Assembly: GCF_050948215.1 (NCBI RefSeq)
Contig: NW_027488929.1
Location: 62,001 to 126,000 of the forward strand
Length of the DNA stretch: 64,000 nt
Reading direction: 5' to 3'
Origin: Halictus rubicundus
Taxonomy: Eukaryota > Arthropoda > Insecta > Hymenoptera > Halictidae
Shown in pieces: positions 13,345 through 21,869 of this stretch. The position numbers and the translations under genes are program-made. Below the pieces are notes generated by a model. The model saw nothing but the letters and a program-made list of their open reading frames with translations. It did not search any database and was not told where the DNA came from. The number at the start of each line of letters is the position of its first letter. The stretch's first letter is position 1.

Positions 13345-14957
13345 TGGATAGCATAGACGATAGGATAGGATAGAGGATAGGATAGGATAGAGGATAGGAT
13401 AGGATAGAGGATAATATAGGATAGAGGATGGGATAGGATAGAGGATAGGATAGGATAGAGGATTGGATAGAGGATAGGATAGGATAGAGGATGGGATAGA
13501 GGATAGAGGATAGGATAGGATAGAGGATAGGATAGGATACAGGATAGGATAGGATAGAGGATAGGATAGGGGATTTGATAGGATAGAGGATAGGATAGGA
13601 TAGAAGATAGGATAGGATAGAGGATAGGATAGGATAGAGGATTGGATAGAGGATAGGATAGGATAGAGGATAGGATAGGGGATTTGATAGAATAGAGGAT
13701 AGGATAGGATAGAAGATAGGATAGGATAGAGGATAGGATAGGATAGAGGATAGGATAGAATAGAGGATAGGATAGGATTGAGGATAGATAATAGGGTAGG
13801 ATAGAGGATTGGATAGGATACAGGATAGGATAGGATGGAGGATAGGATAGGATAGACGATAGGATAGGATAGAGGATAGGATAGGATCGAGGATAGGATA
13901 GGATAGAGGATTGGATAGAGGATAGGATAGGATAGAGGATATTATAGGATAGAGGATATGATAGGATAGAGGAATGGATAGGATAGAGGATTGGATAGGA
14001 TAGAGGATAGATGATAGGATAGGATTAAGGATTGGATAGGATACAGGGTGGGATGCGATAGAGGATAGGATAGGATAGAGGATAGGATAGCATAGACGAT
14101 AGGATAGGATAGAGGATAGGATAGGATAGAGGATAGGATAGGATAGAGGATAATATAGGATAGAGGATGGGATAGTATAGAGGATAGGATAGGATAGAGG
14201 ATAGGATAGGGGATTTGATAGGATAGAGGATAGGATAGGATAGACGATAGGATAGGATATAGGATAGGATAGGATAGAGAATAGCATAGTATACATGATA
14301 TTATTGGAAAGAGGATAGGATATGATAGAGTATACGATATTATAGACGATAGGATAGGATAGAGGATAGGATAGGTTAGAGGATAGGATAGGATAGTGGA
14401 TAATATTGGATGGATGATAGGATAGAGGATAGGATTGAGGATTGGATAGGATTGAGTATAGGTTAGGATACAGGATATTATAGGATATAGGATAGGATAG
14501 GATAGATGATAGGATAGGATACAGGATAGGATAGGATAGAGGATATTATACGATAGGGGATTGGATAGTATAGAGGATATTATAGGATAGAGGAGAGAAT
14601 AGGATAGAGCATAGGATAGACGATAGGATAGGATAGAGGATTGGATAGGATAGAGGATATTATAGGATGGAGGATAGGATAGGGGATTGGATGGGATAGA
14701 GGATAGGATAGAGGATAGGATAGAGGATTGGATAGAATAGAGGATAGGATACTATAGAGGATTGGATAGGATGGAGGATATTATAGGATAGAGGATAGGA
14801 TAAGATTGAGGATAGGATAGGGGATTGGATAGGATAGAGGATAGGATAGGATAGAGGATATTATAGGATAGACGATAGCATAGGATGGAGGATAGGATAG
14901 GATAGAGGATACGATAGGATAGAGGATGGGATAGGATAGAGGATAGGATAGGATAAA
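13345..14957 (+). repeat. 17-bp satellite between the two retrotransposons
   Basis: Satellite in the same orientation as before. From 13345 it repeats the variant order found after 1083, 5925 and 7822 (TGGATAGCATAGACG, then GGATAATATAGG, then GGATGGGATAGG). GGGGATTTGATAGG variants occur near 13567, 13678 and 14210, and a TAGTATACATGATATT block lies near 14287. An unoccupied relative of the full-length element's target site lies at 14759-14772. No gene is present. Confidence 0.9.
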
Positions 14958-14971
14958 GGATTGCATAGGAT
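14958..14971 (+). repeat. Target site duplication, left copy, full-length element
   Basis: GGATTGCATAGGAT directly precedes the first element base (GGGGACC) and is repeated perfectly at 21590-21603. Three A bases just upstream (14955-14957) could extend it to 17 bp because the right copy follows poly(A). Fourteen bp is the duplication length known for R1 insertions in 28S rDNA. Confidence 0.88.
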
Positions 14972-15577
14972 GGGGACCAAGGGGATATGGGCTTAGTAGT
15001 GGTGATTCGGATCCACTGCTAGGTATACCACAGTGGTGGTGGTCATATCCCTAAAATCCTCTACGCTCCACCTCCTCGTGGTGGTCCCTGGGAACACACA
15101 TAGTTGTGTGTTGCTAACGGAGCGAGGGGTATTCCGCGGGAAGTAGTTCCTTTGACGTGTGAGGCGATGCCGGCGGGATCTTCGGATCCTGGCAGGGCCT
15201 CCCTTGCCGGTAAGGCTCACACGGAGGGATGAAAACCGCGGTCGGTGTGTCCTGCGGGCAACGGCCGGGGAGGCCGCCGCAGGGCCCCAGACCGTAAACC
15301 GGTGGTCATGTTTTACCGGAACGGGGGGGCTTGCCTTAATCGGCTGGCTCTGCGAGGAGGATAAACCTCTATAAAAAAGTCTCCATCCCAAGCTGTCGGA
15401 AACGCGGTGAGGGGACTCTCCCGGAGCTCCGGGAGTGGGCGGGGGGACTTCACCCGCTCGTTAGCGTTTGACCACCTCGGGATACCTGCCGACCTCCCGT
15501 TGTATATAGGCTTGCCCGGGTAGTGGGGGCTCTGCCCGGGTCGACCACCCTTTCCCGCCATACTCGTGGGATTAATT
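14972..15577 (+). other. 5' UTR of the full-length element
   Basis: It starts with GGGGACCAAGGGG immediately after the target duplication, with no extra or truncated bases visible, so the 5' end is probably complete. An internal promoter is expected if the element is transcribed autonomously, but no promoter motif is clear enough to mark. Open frames here, such as 15159-15374, begin without ATG and are not supported as genes. Confidence 0.7.
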
Positions 15578-17652
15578 ATGGAGTCTTTATTTACAAAAAA
15601 CGATGAGGTTAAGGAGGGGTTACCACACCCGGAAGTGGTTGAGGGGGGAGTTGGGACGGTCCTGGACCGGTCCCAGGAGGAGAGGAGCCGGACCCCAGCT
15701 ATTGGGGACCGGCCCTTTCTCCGACCGGAGAGGGGAGTGAGGGGACGTGGTCGGCGCAGCGGGTCGGTGGACCGACTGTCGAACACATCGACACAGTCGG
15801 CGCCCCCCATCCCCAGCGTCGCGGGCGTGAAACGCTCGCTGCCGCCAACTCCGGACAGGACATCGCCGAATCCGTCATTCGGCAAACGGGAGCGGCTGGG
15901 GGACGATGTCCGCCCGGATATTAGAAGTATGCTTCCCGGGGAACTGTCCGCCTTTATTGCGGACAAGTCGGACGTTGCCCGGGAGCTGGCGGAGGCCAGT
16001 CGTAACCTTAAGGGCACGCACCTAAAGGGGATACGCGACGCCTCCGCCGATATCAAGGCGGCAGTGCGGGAGTTGGAGCGGAGGGGTGTCCAGGTTGGAC
16101 CCCCTGCCGACTCCCGCGCTCCTGTCTCCCAGGCGGACGCTGGGGATGCCGCACTGCGGCTGGAGAATGCGGCTCTCAGGAGGGAGCTGCTGGAGACCCG
16201 CGACTCGCTTCGGGCCATCAGGGGGGAGCTGATGGTGATGAAGCGGTTGCGGGACGCTCCCCCCCTGCCGCAGGTCTCCGCCGCCGAGGTCGGCGAGGTC
16301 ACCGCGACCCCGCCGGCGCAGCTGGACCTGGTGGCCCAGATGAAGGCCCTCATGGAGGAGGGCCTCAGATCCCTCCGCGAGGAGATGCGGAGGGAGCTGC
16401 GCCGGGTGACCGGGCGTGGTGACCGTGGGGATCCCGGGCCGCCGCCGCCGGCCCCTCCGGCGCCGCCGCGGCCCGCCCCTGCGCCTGCTCCGCCGACGCC
16501 TGCCCCTGCCCCTGCACCGGTGCCGGGAGGGGCAGGGAAGAAAAAGAAGAAAAAGAAGAAGAAGAAGAAAGGGAAGGAGACTGGGGGGGCTCCCCAGCCT
16601 TCGGTCGCCCGCCCGGCCCCGTCTCCTGCGCCAGCACCGGGTACCCCGGCTAAGCCGGGAAGCTGGGCAGAGGTGGTCGGGAGGCGGGCAATTTCCGCGG
16701 CCAAGGCCGCTGCTAAGGCCGCGGCTGAGGTGGCGGCAGCCATCTCGGCTGGCGCCCCGAAAAGGAGGGCCGCTGTCCCCGCCCCGAAGGGCGGGAAACA
16801 AGCGGCCAAGGTCAGGGCCCCGCCACGCTCCGCGGCAGTCACCGTGACTGTCCCGGAGGGGAGCGGGGCCTCGTATGAGGAGGCCATTAGGAGGGCCCGC
16901 CAGGGCGTCGATTTAGACGCCCTTGGCATCGGGGCCCTCCATTGGAAGAGGGCGCCTTCCTGGGGGGGATGGACGTCAAGGTGTCCAGGCCCGTGAAGAA
17001 GGCGGAATTCCGCCTCACGGGCCTGGAGGTTTCCGTGACCCCCCAGGAGGTAGTGGAGGCGGTGTCTAAAGCCGGGGGCTGCACCGCCGAGTCCGTCCGG
17101 GTGGGGGAGCTTAAGGCTCCGCCCAGCGGGCTCGGCACCGTATGGGTGCAGTGCCCGGCCGTGGCGGCCCTGGCCATCGAAAAGGCCGGGAAAGTACGCG
17201 TGGGGTGGTCCACCGCCCAGGTGGTTGTGCTGGCAGCTCGGCCGCTGCAGTGCTTCCGCTGCCTTGCCCTGGGGCATGTTCGGCAGCGGTGCACTGCGGA
17301 GGTCGACCGCAGCGGTCACTGCTACCGTTGCGGTGACGCCACCCACCGGGCGGTGGAGTGCAAGGCGCCACCCCACTGCGTTGTGTGCGCGGCCTTGGGG
17401 AGACCGGCGGGCCACAAGGCGGGGAGCAAGGCGTGCTCCCCGCCTCCAAAGGCCAAGAAAAAGGTAAAGGGGGCCGGCGGTGTGGCGCCCCCCCAAACCC
17501 CGCAAATACCGGCGGTAAAGTTGGCCACTCCCCCAACCCATAGGGAGGGGGAGTCGATGGAGGTGGAGGCGGGCCCCAGCGGGACGGGGGGAAATGACCC
17601 CCCGCCGCCCGCACAGGCGGCTAAGGAGGGGACCAGTGCGAAGGCCAATTAA
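15578..17652 (+). CDS. ORF1, Gag-like RNA-binding protein, frameshifted
   Basis: ORF1 product of the retrotransposon, expected to coat element RNA and, in telomeric R1-clade relatives, to guide it to the target. The start is ATG at 15578, with A at -3 and G at +4; a reading from 15566 would begin with GTG. The first frame runs to a stop at 16994-16996 and the second reads from about 16942 to TAA at 17650-17652. A one-base change in the 7-G run at 16962-16968 would explain the break. Visible parts of the first frame: a basic, Pro-rich N-terminus; a leucine-heptad segment likely to be a coiled coil around residues 185-225; a Pro/Ala stretch; and 11 consecutive lysines near residues 321-331. In the second frame lie two C-X2-C-X4-H-X4-C knuckles at 17251-17292 and 17320-17361 and a third Cys/His cluster from 17377. 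The stop overlaps the ORF2 start. The product would be truncated before the knuckles unless frameshifting occurs. Confidence 0.85.
16962..16968 (+). other. Probable frameshift site in ORF1 (run of seven G)
   Basis: ORF1 similarity moves from the first frame (ending in a TGA at 16994) to the next frame across this short homopolymer. Upstream the first frame carries the plausible Gag-like sequence; downstream the second frame carries the zinc-knuckle region. A homopolymer length error, a real inactivating indel and programmed frameshifting all remain possible. The exact site could lie slightly upstream, since both frames are open from at least 16942. Confidence 0.6.
17251..17436 (+). other. Zinc-knuckle cluster in ORF1
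   Basis: Three Cys/His modules in the second ORF1 frame. The first two read CFRC...H...C and CYRC...H...C with C-X2-C-X4-H-X4-C spacing. The third is looser, C-X2-C-X8-H-X6-C. Three knuckles near the ORF1 C-terminus are typical of the R1 and related clades and serve in nucleic-acid binding and RNP formation. Confidence 0.85.
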
Positions 17653-17654
17653 TG
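17650..17654 (+). promoter_or_regulatory. TAATG stop-start overlap coupling ORF1 and ORF2
   Basis: The ORF1 stop TAA (17650-17652) shares its last A with the ORF2 start ATG (17652-17654). In the silkworm R1-clade element SART1 the same UAAUG arrangement allows ORF2 translation by termination-reinitiation. The same use here is inferred. Because ORF1 is frameshifted, ribosomes that stop at 16994 would not reach this site in the proper way. Confidence 0.75.
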
Positions 17655-20600
17655 GCCCATATTCCGCGCTGGTCCCCTCTCCCGGTACTCCAGGCCAACC
17701 TCAACCACTGCCGCCAGGCGCAGGACCTAATGGTCCAATGCCTGGAGGAGTGGGGGGTTGGCCTGGCCGTCGCCACGGAGCCGCACAGAGTTCCGGACCA
17801 CCCACACTGGTCCGGGGACGATGACGGCTCCGTGGCGATATGGTGGCGTCGCCACTCGGCGACTGTGCCCCCCTGCTCCGTGGTCGAACGGGGCAGGGGG
17901 ATGGTTATGGTAAAGTGGGGAAGATTTCTGGTCGTGGGGTGCTACAGCTCACCCAGTTATGACTCCGCCGAATTAGGGATGTTCCTGGACCGGCTGGGGC
18001 TTATGATAGCCCCGTATATAGCCGGTCCAGTGTTGGTCCTGGGGGACCTCAACGCGAGGTCCTCCACCTGGGGTAACCCCGGGACCAACGCCCGAGGCGG
18101 AGTCCTGGAAGACTGGGCGGAGGGGATGGAGCTCCGGTTGTTAAACCGGGGCTCCGTGCCTACGTGCGTGAGGTGGAATGGCTGGTCCATAGTGGACGTG
18201 TCATTCGCGACGGCCGCCGCCTCACGCCGTGTGTCCAATTGGCGGGTCTGGAGTGGAGAGACCTTGTCGGACCACAGCTACGTCCTGATGGACGTGGCTG
18301 TGGTCTCGGACTCGCCATTGGACACGCCCCTCCGACGCGGCACCCCGTCAGCGCCCAGATGGGCGCTGAAACGACTGGACGGGGACCTCCTGAGGGCCGT
18401 GATAATCGGCTCCGCCTGGCCTTCGGCCAGGGAGCGCGGGGTAAATGAGGGGGCGACTTGGATCCGGGGCACGTTGCAGATGATCTGCGACGTGGCGATG
18501 CCCCGGGTCCGAGCTCAGCCCCCGAGAAAGTCTGTTTACTGGTGGTCGGGGGAGCTGGCCGAACTTCGCAGTTCGGCCGGCCGAGCCCGCCGCCAGTATA
18601 CCCGCGCCCGTCGCCGCCATTTTCTGGGCGGCGACGCGGAGCCGAGGGTCGCCGAGTTGTACAGAGAGTACAGATCGGCGGCCGTGGCCCTCAAGCGTGC
18701 AATTGCCGCTGCTAAGGCCAAGGCCTGGTATGAGCTCCTGCTCACCCTCCGTGACGATCCGTGGGGACGCCCGTATAAGGCGGTGCTTGGGAAGCTCCGC
18801 CCCTGGGCGTCCCCGGTCACGGAGCGGTTAGACCCGGAACTTCTGGGGCGCGTAGTTGATACCCTCTTCCCCCTGAGTGAGGGGGGGAGGGATCGCGCCC
18901 CGGGTCCGGCCATTGAATGGTCGGACGAATTCCGGGTCACTGAGTGGGAGCTGTACCAGGCCGTCCGGGAACTCCGGGCCAGGGGCAAGAAGGCCCCTGG
19001 CCCCGATGGGGTTCCCGGTGGTGTAATGGCCTTAGCTATGGAGGTCCTCGCCCCGGCGTTCAGGAGCGTCATGGACGCGAGCCTGCGCCGGGGAGTCTTC
19101 CCCACGGTGTGGAAAGAGGCGTGCCTGGTTCTCCTCCAAAAGGAGGGGAAACCCGCAGAGTCTCCCTCTGCCTACCGGCCGGTGTGTCTGCTCGACGAGG
19201 CGGGCAAGCTGTTCGAGAGAATTATTGCTGCCCGCCTCGTTGAGCATCTGTCGCGGGGTGGTCCCGACCTGAGCGACAGCCAGTTTGGGTTCCGGAGGGG
19301 GCGCTCCACTGTAGACGCATTGGAGCGCCTGCGCCTCCTCCGGGAGCAGGCTGTCGCTCGGGGCAGGGTGTTGATAGCAGTGTCATTGGACATTTCCAAT
19401 GCGTTCAACACCCTGCCCTGGTCGGAGATAATGGGGGCGCTGGACCATTTCCAGGTGCCCCCTTATCTCCGGGAGGTGGTCGGCGACTATCTCCGCGACA
19501 GAGAGGTGGTATTTACCGGCCGGTATGGTATTGTGCACTCGAGGGAGACGCACCGCGGCGTTCCACAGGGGTCGGTCCTCGGACCGCTCCTGTGGAACTT
19601 GGCGTACGACGCGGTGCTGCGGGTTGTCCTCCCCCCGGATACGGGTGTCATCTGCTATGCAGATGACACCCTGGTTTATGCCGAGGGGGAGGACTGGAGG
19701 AGAACCAGGCACCTGGGTGAGGCTGCCCTGGACTGCGTGGTCGGACGAATCCGGAGAATGGGGTTGACCGTGGCCGCCACAAAAACCGAGGCGATTTGGT
19801 TGCATTCGCCTCGGGAGTGGCGGCTACCCCGCGGTCAGGATCTCCGGATTCGCGTCGCTGAAACCTCCGTCGCGATCGGGCCCAGGATGAGGTACCTGGG
19901 CCTGATCATAGACGGCCGCTGGCGATTCGATGGACACTTCGAGCTCCTTGCCCCCCGACTAGAGAGGACGGCAGCCGCATTGGCGCGGCTGCTGCCGAAT
20001 GTCGGGGGGCCGGATTTGAAAGTGCGCCGCCTCTATACGGAGGTGGTGCGGTCTATAGCCCTGTATGGGGCCCCCGTATGGCACCGCTCGCTCGAAGCCA
20101 GCACGCCTAGCCGCAAACTCCTCGAAAGAGTGCGGCGGCGGCTGGCCTTGCGGGTCATACGGGGGTACCGCACCATCTCCACCGAGGCGGCGGGACTCCT
20201 CGCCGTGATTCCACCCTTCACTGTGGTGGCGGCGGAGCGGGCGAAGTTATACCAGATCGCCCGCTCCTTCCGCCGCCCGCCGGGGGTGGAACTCACGCGC
20301 GAGGAGGAGTCGGAGCTCGAGGGCCAGAATCGCCAGGCCCGGACGGAAAGTCTTTCGGAGTGGAGGGCGATGTTAACGCCCTCCACACGTCCGATTGTCC
20401 GGGCCCTCCTGCCCATATTTTATATATGGTGCAGGAGGCGGGGAAGGTTGACCTTCCGCCTCACGCAGGTGCTCTCCGGCCACGGTTGCTTCGGAGAGTA
20501 CCTGCACAGAATGGGGCGGGAGCCGACTGCGCAGTGCCACCACTGCGGCGAAGATGTGGACACGGCGCTGCATACCATGGAGGAGTGCCCTGCTTGGGCC

Positions 20601-20990
20601 GGGCCGCGCCGTGTCCTGCGAGCCGCAGTGGGAGGGTGGGACCTCGCGCTGCCGACCGTGGTCGACCACATGGTCGGCAGCGTGGGGTCGTGGAAGGCGG
20701 TGGCCTCCTTCTGCGAGGATGTTATGAAGCAGAAGGAGGCCGCCGAGCGGGCCCGGGAGCGGGACCCGGGCTCCGCGAGGAGGGTGTGGGCGCGGGGACG
20801 ACCCCCGCGCCGGCGTGTGCCCCCCACGAGGGGGGCGGTGAGGGATGGGAGGGCGCGGAGGTCTCCCCCGCGTCAACCATTGCCCCCGGGAGTGGGGGGC
20901 GGAGGGGGTTTGGCGCGGGGAGTATCCCCGCGCCCTGTTTCGCCCCCACCTGTGGGGGCGCTGAATTTGGGGGCCCGGGGTGCGAGCTGA
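17652..20990 (+). CDS. ORF2, endonuclease-reverse transcriptase of R1-clade retrotransposon
   Basis: Intact 1112-aa polyprotein expected to nick target DNA and reverse-transcribe element RNA from the nick. Residues 1-215 form an APE-type endonuclease with QANLN (N16), a TEP glutamate (E43), GDLNARS (D132) and SDH (D207, H208). RT occupies roughly 435-720, with KKAPGPDG near 445, the first catalytic Asp in SLDISNAFN (D580), GVPQGSVLGP from 636 and YADD at 669-672 (D671, D672). A C-X2-C-X8-H-X4-C knuckle sits at 962-979. The last 100 or so residues are Arg/Pro/Gly-rich low complexity. No RNase H domain was seen. The length is at the upper end of R1-clade ORF2 proteins. The ATG at 17652 is chosen because it overlaps the ORF1 stop and leads directly into the endonuclease. 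All catalytic residues checked are present, so the enzyme could be active. Confidence 0.96.
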   Translation: MAHIPRWSPLPVLQANLNHCRQAQDLMVQCLEEWGVGLAVATEPHRVPDHPHWSGDDDGSVAIWWRRHSATVPPCSVVERGRGMVMVKWGRFLVVGCYSSPSYDSAELGMFLDRLGLMIAPYIAGPVLVLGDLNARSSTWGNPGTNARGGVLEDWAEGMELRLLNRGSVPTCVRWNGWSIVDVSFATAAASRRVSNWRVWSGETLSDHSYVLMDVAVVSDSPLDTPLRRGTPSAPRWALKRLDGDLLRAVIIGSAWPSARERGVNEGATWIRGTLQMICDVAMPRVRAQPPRKSVYWWSGELAELRSSAGRARRQYTRARRRHFLGGDAEPRVAELYREYRSAAVALKRAIAAAKAKAWYELLLTLRDDPWGRPYKAVLGKLRPWASPVTERLDPELLGRVVDTLFPLSEGGRDRAPGPAIEWSDEFRVTEWELYQAVRELRARGKKAPGPDGVPGGVMALAMEVLAPAFRSVMDASLRRGVFPTVWKEACLVLLQKEGKPAESPSAYRPVCLLDEAGKLFERIIAARLVEHLSRGGPDLSDSQFGFRRGRSTVDALERLRLLREQAVARGRVLIAVSLDISNAFNTLPWSEIMGALDHFQVPPYLREVVGDYLRDREVVFTGRYGIVHSRETHRGVPQGSVLGPLLWNLAYDAVLRVVLPPDTGVICYADDTLVYAEGEDWRRTRHLGEAALDCVVGRIRRMGLTVAATKTEAIWLHSPREWRLPRGQDLRIRVAETSVAIGPRMRYLGLIIDGRWRFDGHFELLAPRLERTAAALARLLPNVGGPDLKVRRLYTEVVRSIALYGAPVWHRSLEASTPSRKLLERVRRRLALRVIRGYRTISTEAAGLLAVIPPFTVVAAERAKLYQIARSFRRPPGVELTREEESELEGQNRQARTESLSEWRAMLTPSTRPIVRALLPIFYIWCRRRGRLTFRLTQVLSGHGCFGEYLHRMGREPTAQCHHCGEDVDTALHTMEECPAWAGPRRVLRAAVGGWDLALPTVVDHMVGSVGSWKAVASFCEDVMKQKEAAERARERDPGSARRVWARGRPPRRRVPPTRGAVRDGRARRSPPRQPLPPGVGGGGGLARGVSPRPVSPPPVGALNLGARGAS

Positions 20991-21565
20991 CCCGGGCCCC
21001 CGGGTGGGAGCGTAGCTCCCCCCGTGATTGGCCGACACCCCCCGTGATAGTTTCCCGGTTAGTGGGGGGTGTCGGTCCCCCCTCCCCCCGATAGGGGAGG
21101 GGGACCGTGGGGGGTTTTTGGGGAAAGGAAGGGTCGGGGCGTGCCGGATCGCGCCTCCGACGGCCCTTCCTTCCGGTGGCGGCGTCCTCTTGCTCTGGCC
21201 GGGGCTGGTTCCTTCGGGACACCGGCCCCGAGCGGGGCACGAGGACTCCGGGAGCTGTGGGTGGACCGAGCTGGGGCTCGGGAAGCCCAATCCGAAGGCT
21301 CCAGGGATGGGGACACCGGGCGGGCCCCTCCGCCCGGGGTCTTATAGCGTAGGCAGTGGGGGAGGTTAACCCCTCCCCCGGGGCGTGATGATAGCTGGGA
21401 GGTGTCCTGTTGAGTACTCGCGTGATCCAGGCACCTCCCCTTTAGCTTAGGTGGGCGTGAGGTTTTAGTGGGTAGTCTCCGGGGGCTCCGCCCCCCGGAG
21501 AGAATCCCACATAACCCCGGCTTCCCCCAGGGAGTCGGGGTATGTATAAAACATTTCCTCACGAT
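20991..21565 (+). other. 3' UTR of the full-length element, strongly structured
   Basis: Follows the ORF2 stop (TGA at 20988-20990) and ends at the poly(A). It contains a perfect 12-bp stem, CCGACACCCCCC (21032-21043) against 21064-21075, immediately followed by a second GGTCCCCC-type hairpin (about 21074-21106), and the conserved stem-loop at 21468-21510. After that comes a C/G-rich hairpin (CCCCG... ...CGGGG, about 21515-21540) and the terminal CCTCACGAT before the A-tract. R1-clade RTs depend on 3'-UTR structure for template selection, so some of these elements are probably functional. Confidence 0.75.
21468..21510 (+). other. Conserved 3'-UTR stem-loop of the full-length element
   Basis: Outer arms GTGGG (21468-21472) and CCCAC (21506-21510). 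The inner arm CTCCGGGGG (21477-21485) pairs with CCCCCCGGAG (21491-21500) around a short loop. The truncated element at 13205-13247 keeps the outer arms and the flanking TTAGTGGGTA and TCCCACATAA but has a different inner stem, which indicates selection on pairing rather than on sequence. Confidence 0.7.
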
Positions 21566-21589
21566 AAAAAAAAAAAAAAAAAAAAAAAA
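21566..21589 (+). other. Poly(A) tail of the full-length element
   Basis: Twenty-four uninterrupted A residues between CCTCACGAT and the right target duplication. Lack of interruptions fits a recent insertion. Confidence 0.95.
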
Positions 21590-21603
21590 GGATTGCATAG
21601 GAT
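21590..21603 (+). repeat. Target site duplication, right copy, full-length element
   Basis: GGATTGCATAGGAT, identical to 14958-14971. The satellite resumes as AGAGGATATTATAGG, matching the order found at paralogous sites 12622 and 14759, where GGATTGGATAGGAT is followed by GGAGGATATT. Confidence 0.88.
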
Positions 21604-21869
21604 AGAGGATATTATAGGATAGAGGATAGGATAAGATTGAGGATAGGATAGGGGATATTGTAGGGTAGACGATAGGATAGGATAGAGGATATGATAGGAT
21701 AGAGGATACGATAGGATAGAGGATAGGATAGGATTGAGGATAGGATAGGATAGATGATGGGATAGGATAGAGGATACGATGTGTTACAGGATAGGATAGG
21801 ATAGAGGATAGGATAGAGGATATGATAGAGAATTGGATAGGATAGAGGATATTATATAATAGATGATAG

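Larger units (their letters stand above)
14972..21589 (+). mobile_element. Full-length R1-clade non-LTR retrotransposon inserted in satellite
   Basis: A 6618-bp GC-rich unit with sharp borders to the AT-richer satellite. In order it holds a 606-nt 5' UTR, a Gag-like ORF1 with three zinc knuckles, an ORF2 with APE-type endonuclease, RT and a C-terminal zinc knuckle, a 575-nt 3' UTR and A24. It has no LTRs and no RNase H domain that I can see. Two ORFs, an APE endonuclease near the ORF2 start, a C-X2-C-X8-H-X4-C knuckle after RT and a 14-bp duplication fit the R1 clade (R1, TRAS, SART, Waldo). A perfect target duplication, intact ORF2 and an uninterrupted poly(A) suggest a young insertion. ORF1 carries one frameshift, so this copy is probably not autonomous unless that is a sequencing error. 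The family name is not recognised. Confidence 0.95.

Noticed and set aside
15159..15374. 71-codon + strand frame in the 5' UTR
   Set aside because: It begins with GTG, not ATG, shows no known domain, and lies within a retrotransposon leader.
15313..17541. 742-codon minus-strand open frame opposite ORF1
   Set aside because: Shadow of GC-rich coding sequence. The reading has no recognisable domain, runs across the ORF1 frameshift, and extends into the 5' UTR.
14972..21589. LTR retrotransposon or endogenous virus
   Set aside because: No LTRs, protease, integrase, RNase H or envelope frame. The APE endonuclease, YADD RT, poly(A) and target duplication fit a non-LTR element.
21059..21598. 179-codon minus-strand frame ending in a phenylalanine run
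   Set aside because: It starts within the poly(A) tail read as poly-Phe and crosses the structured 3' UTR; it is a shadow.
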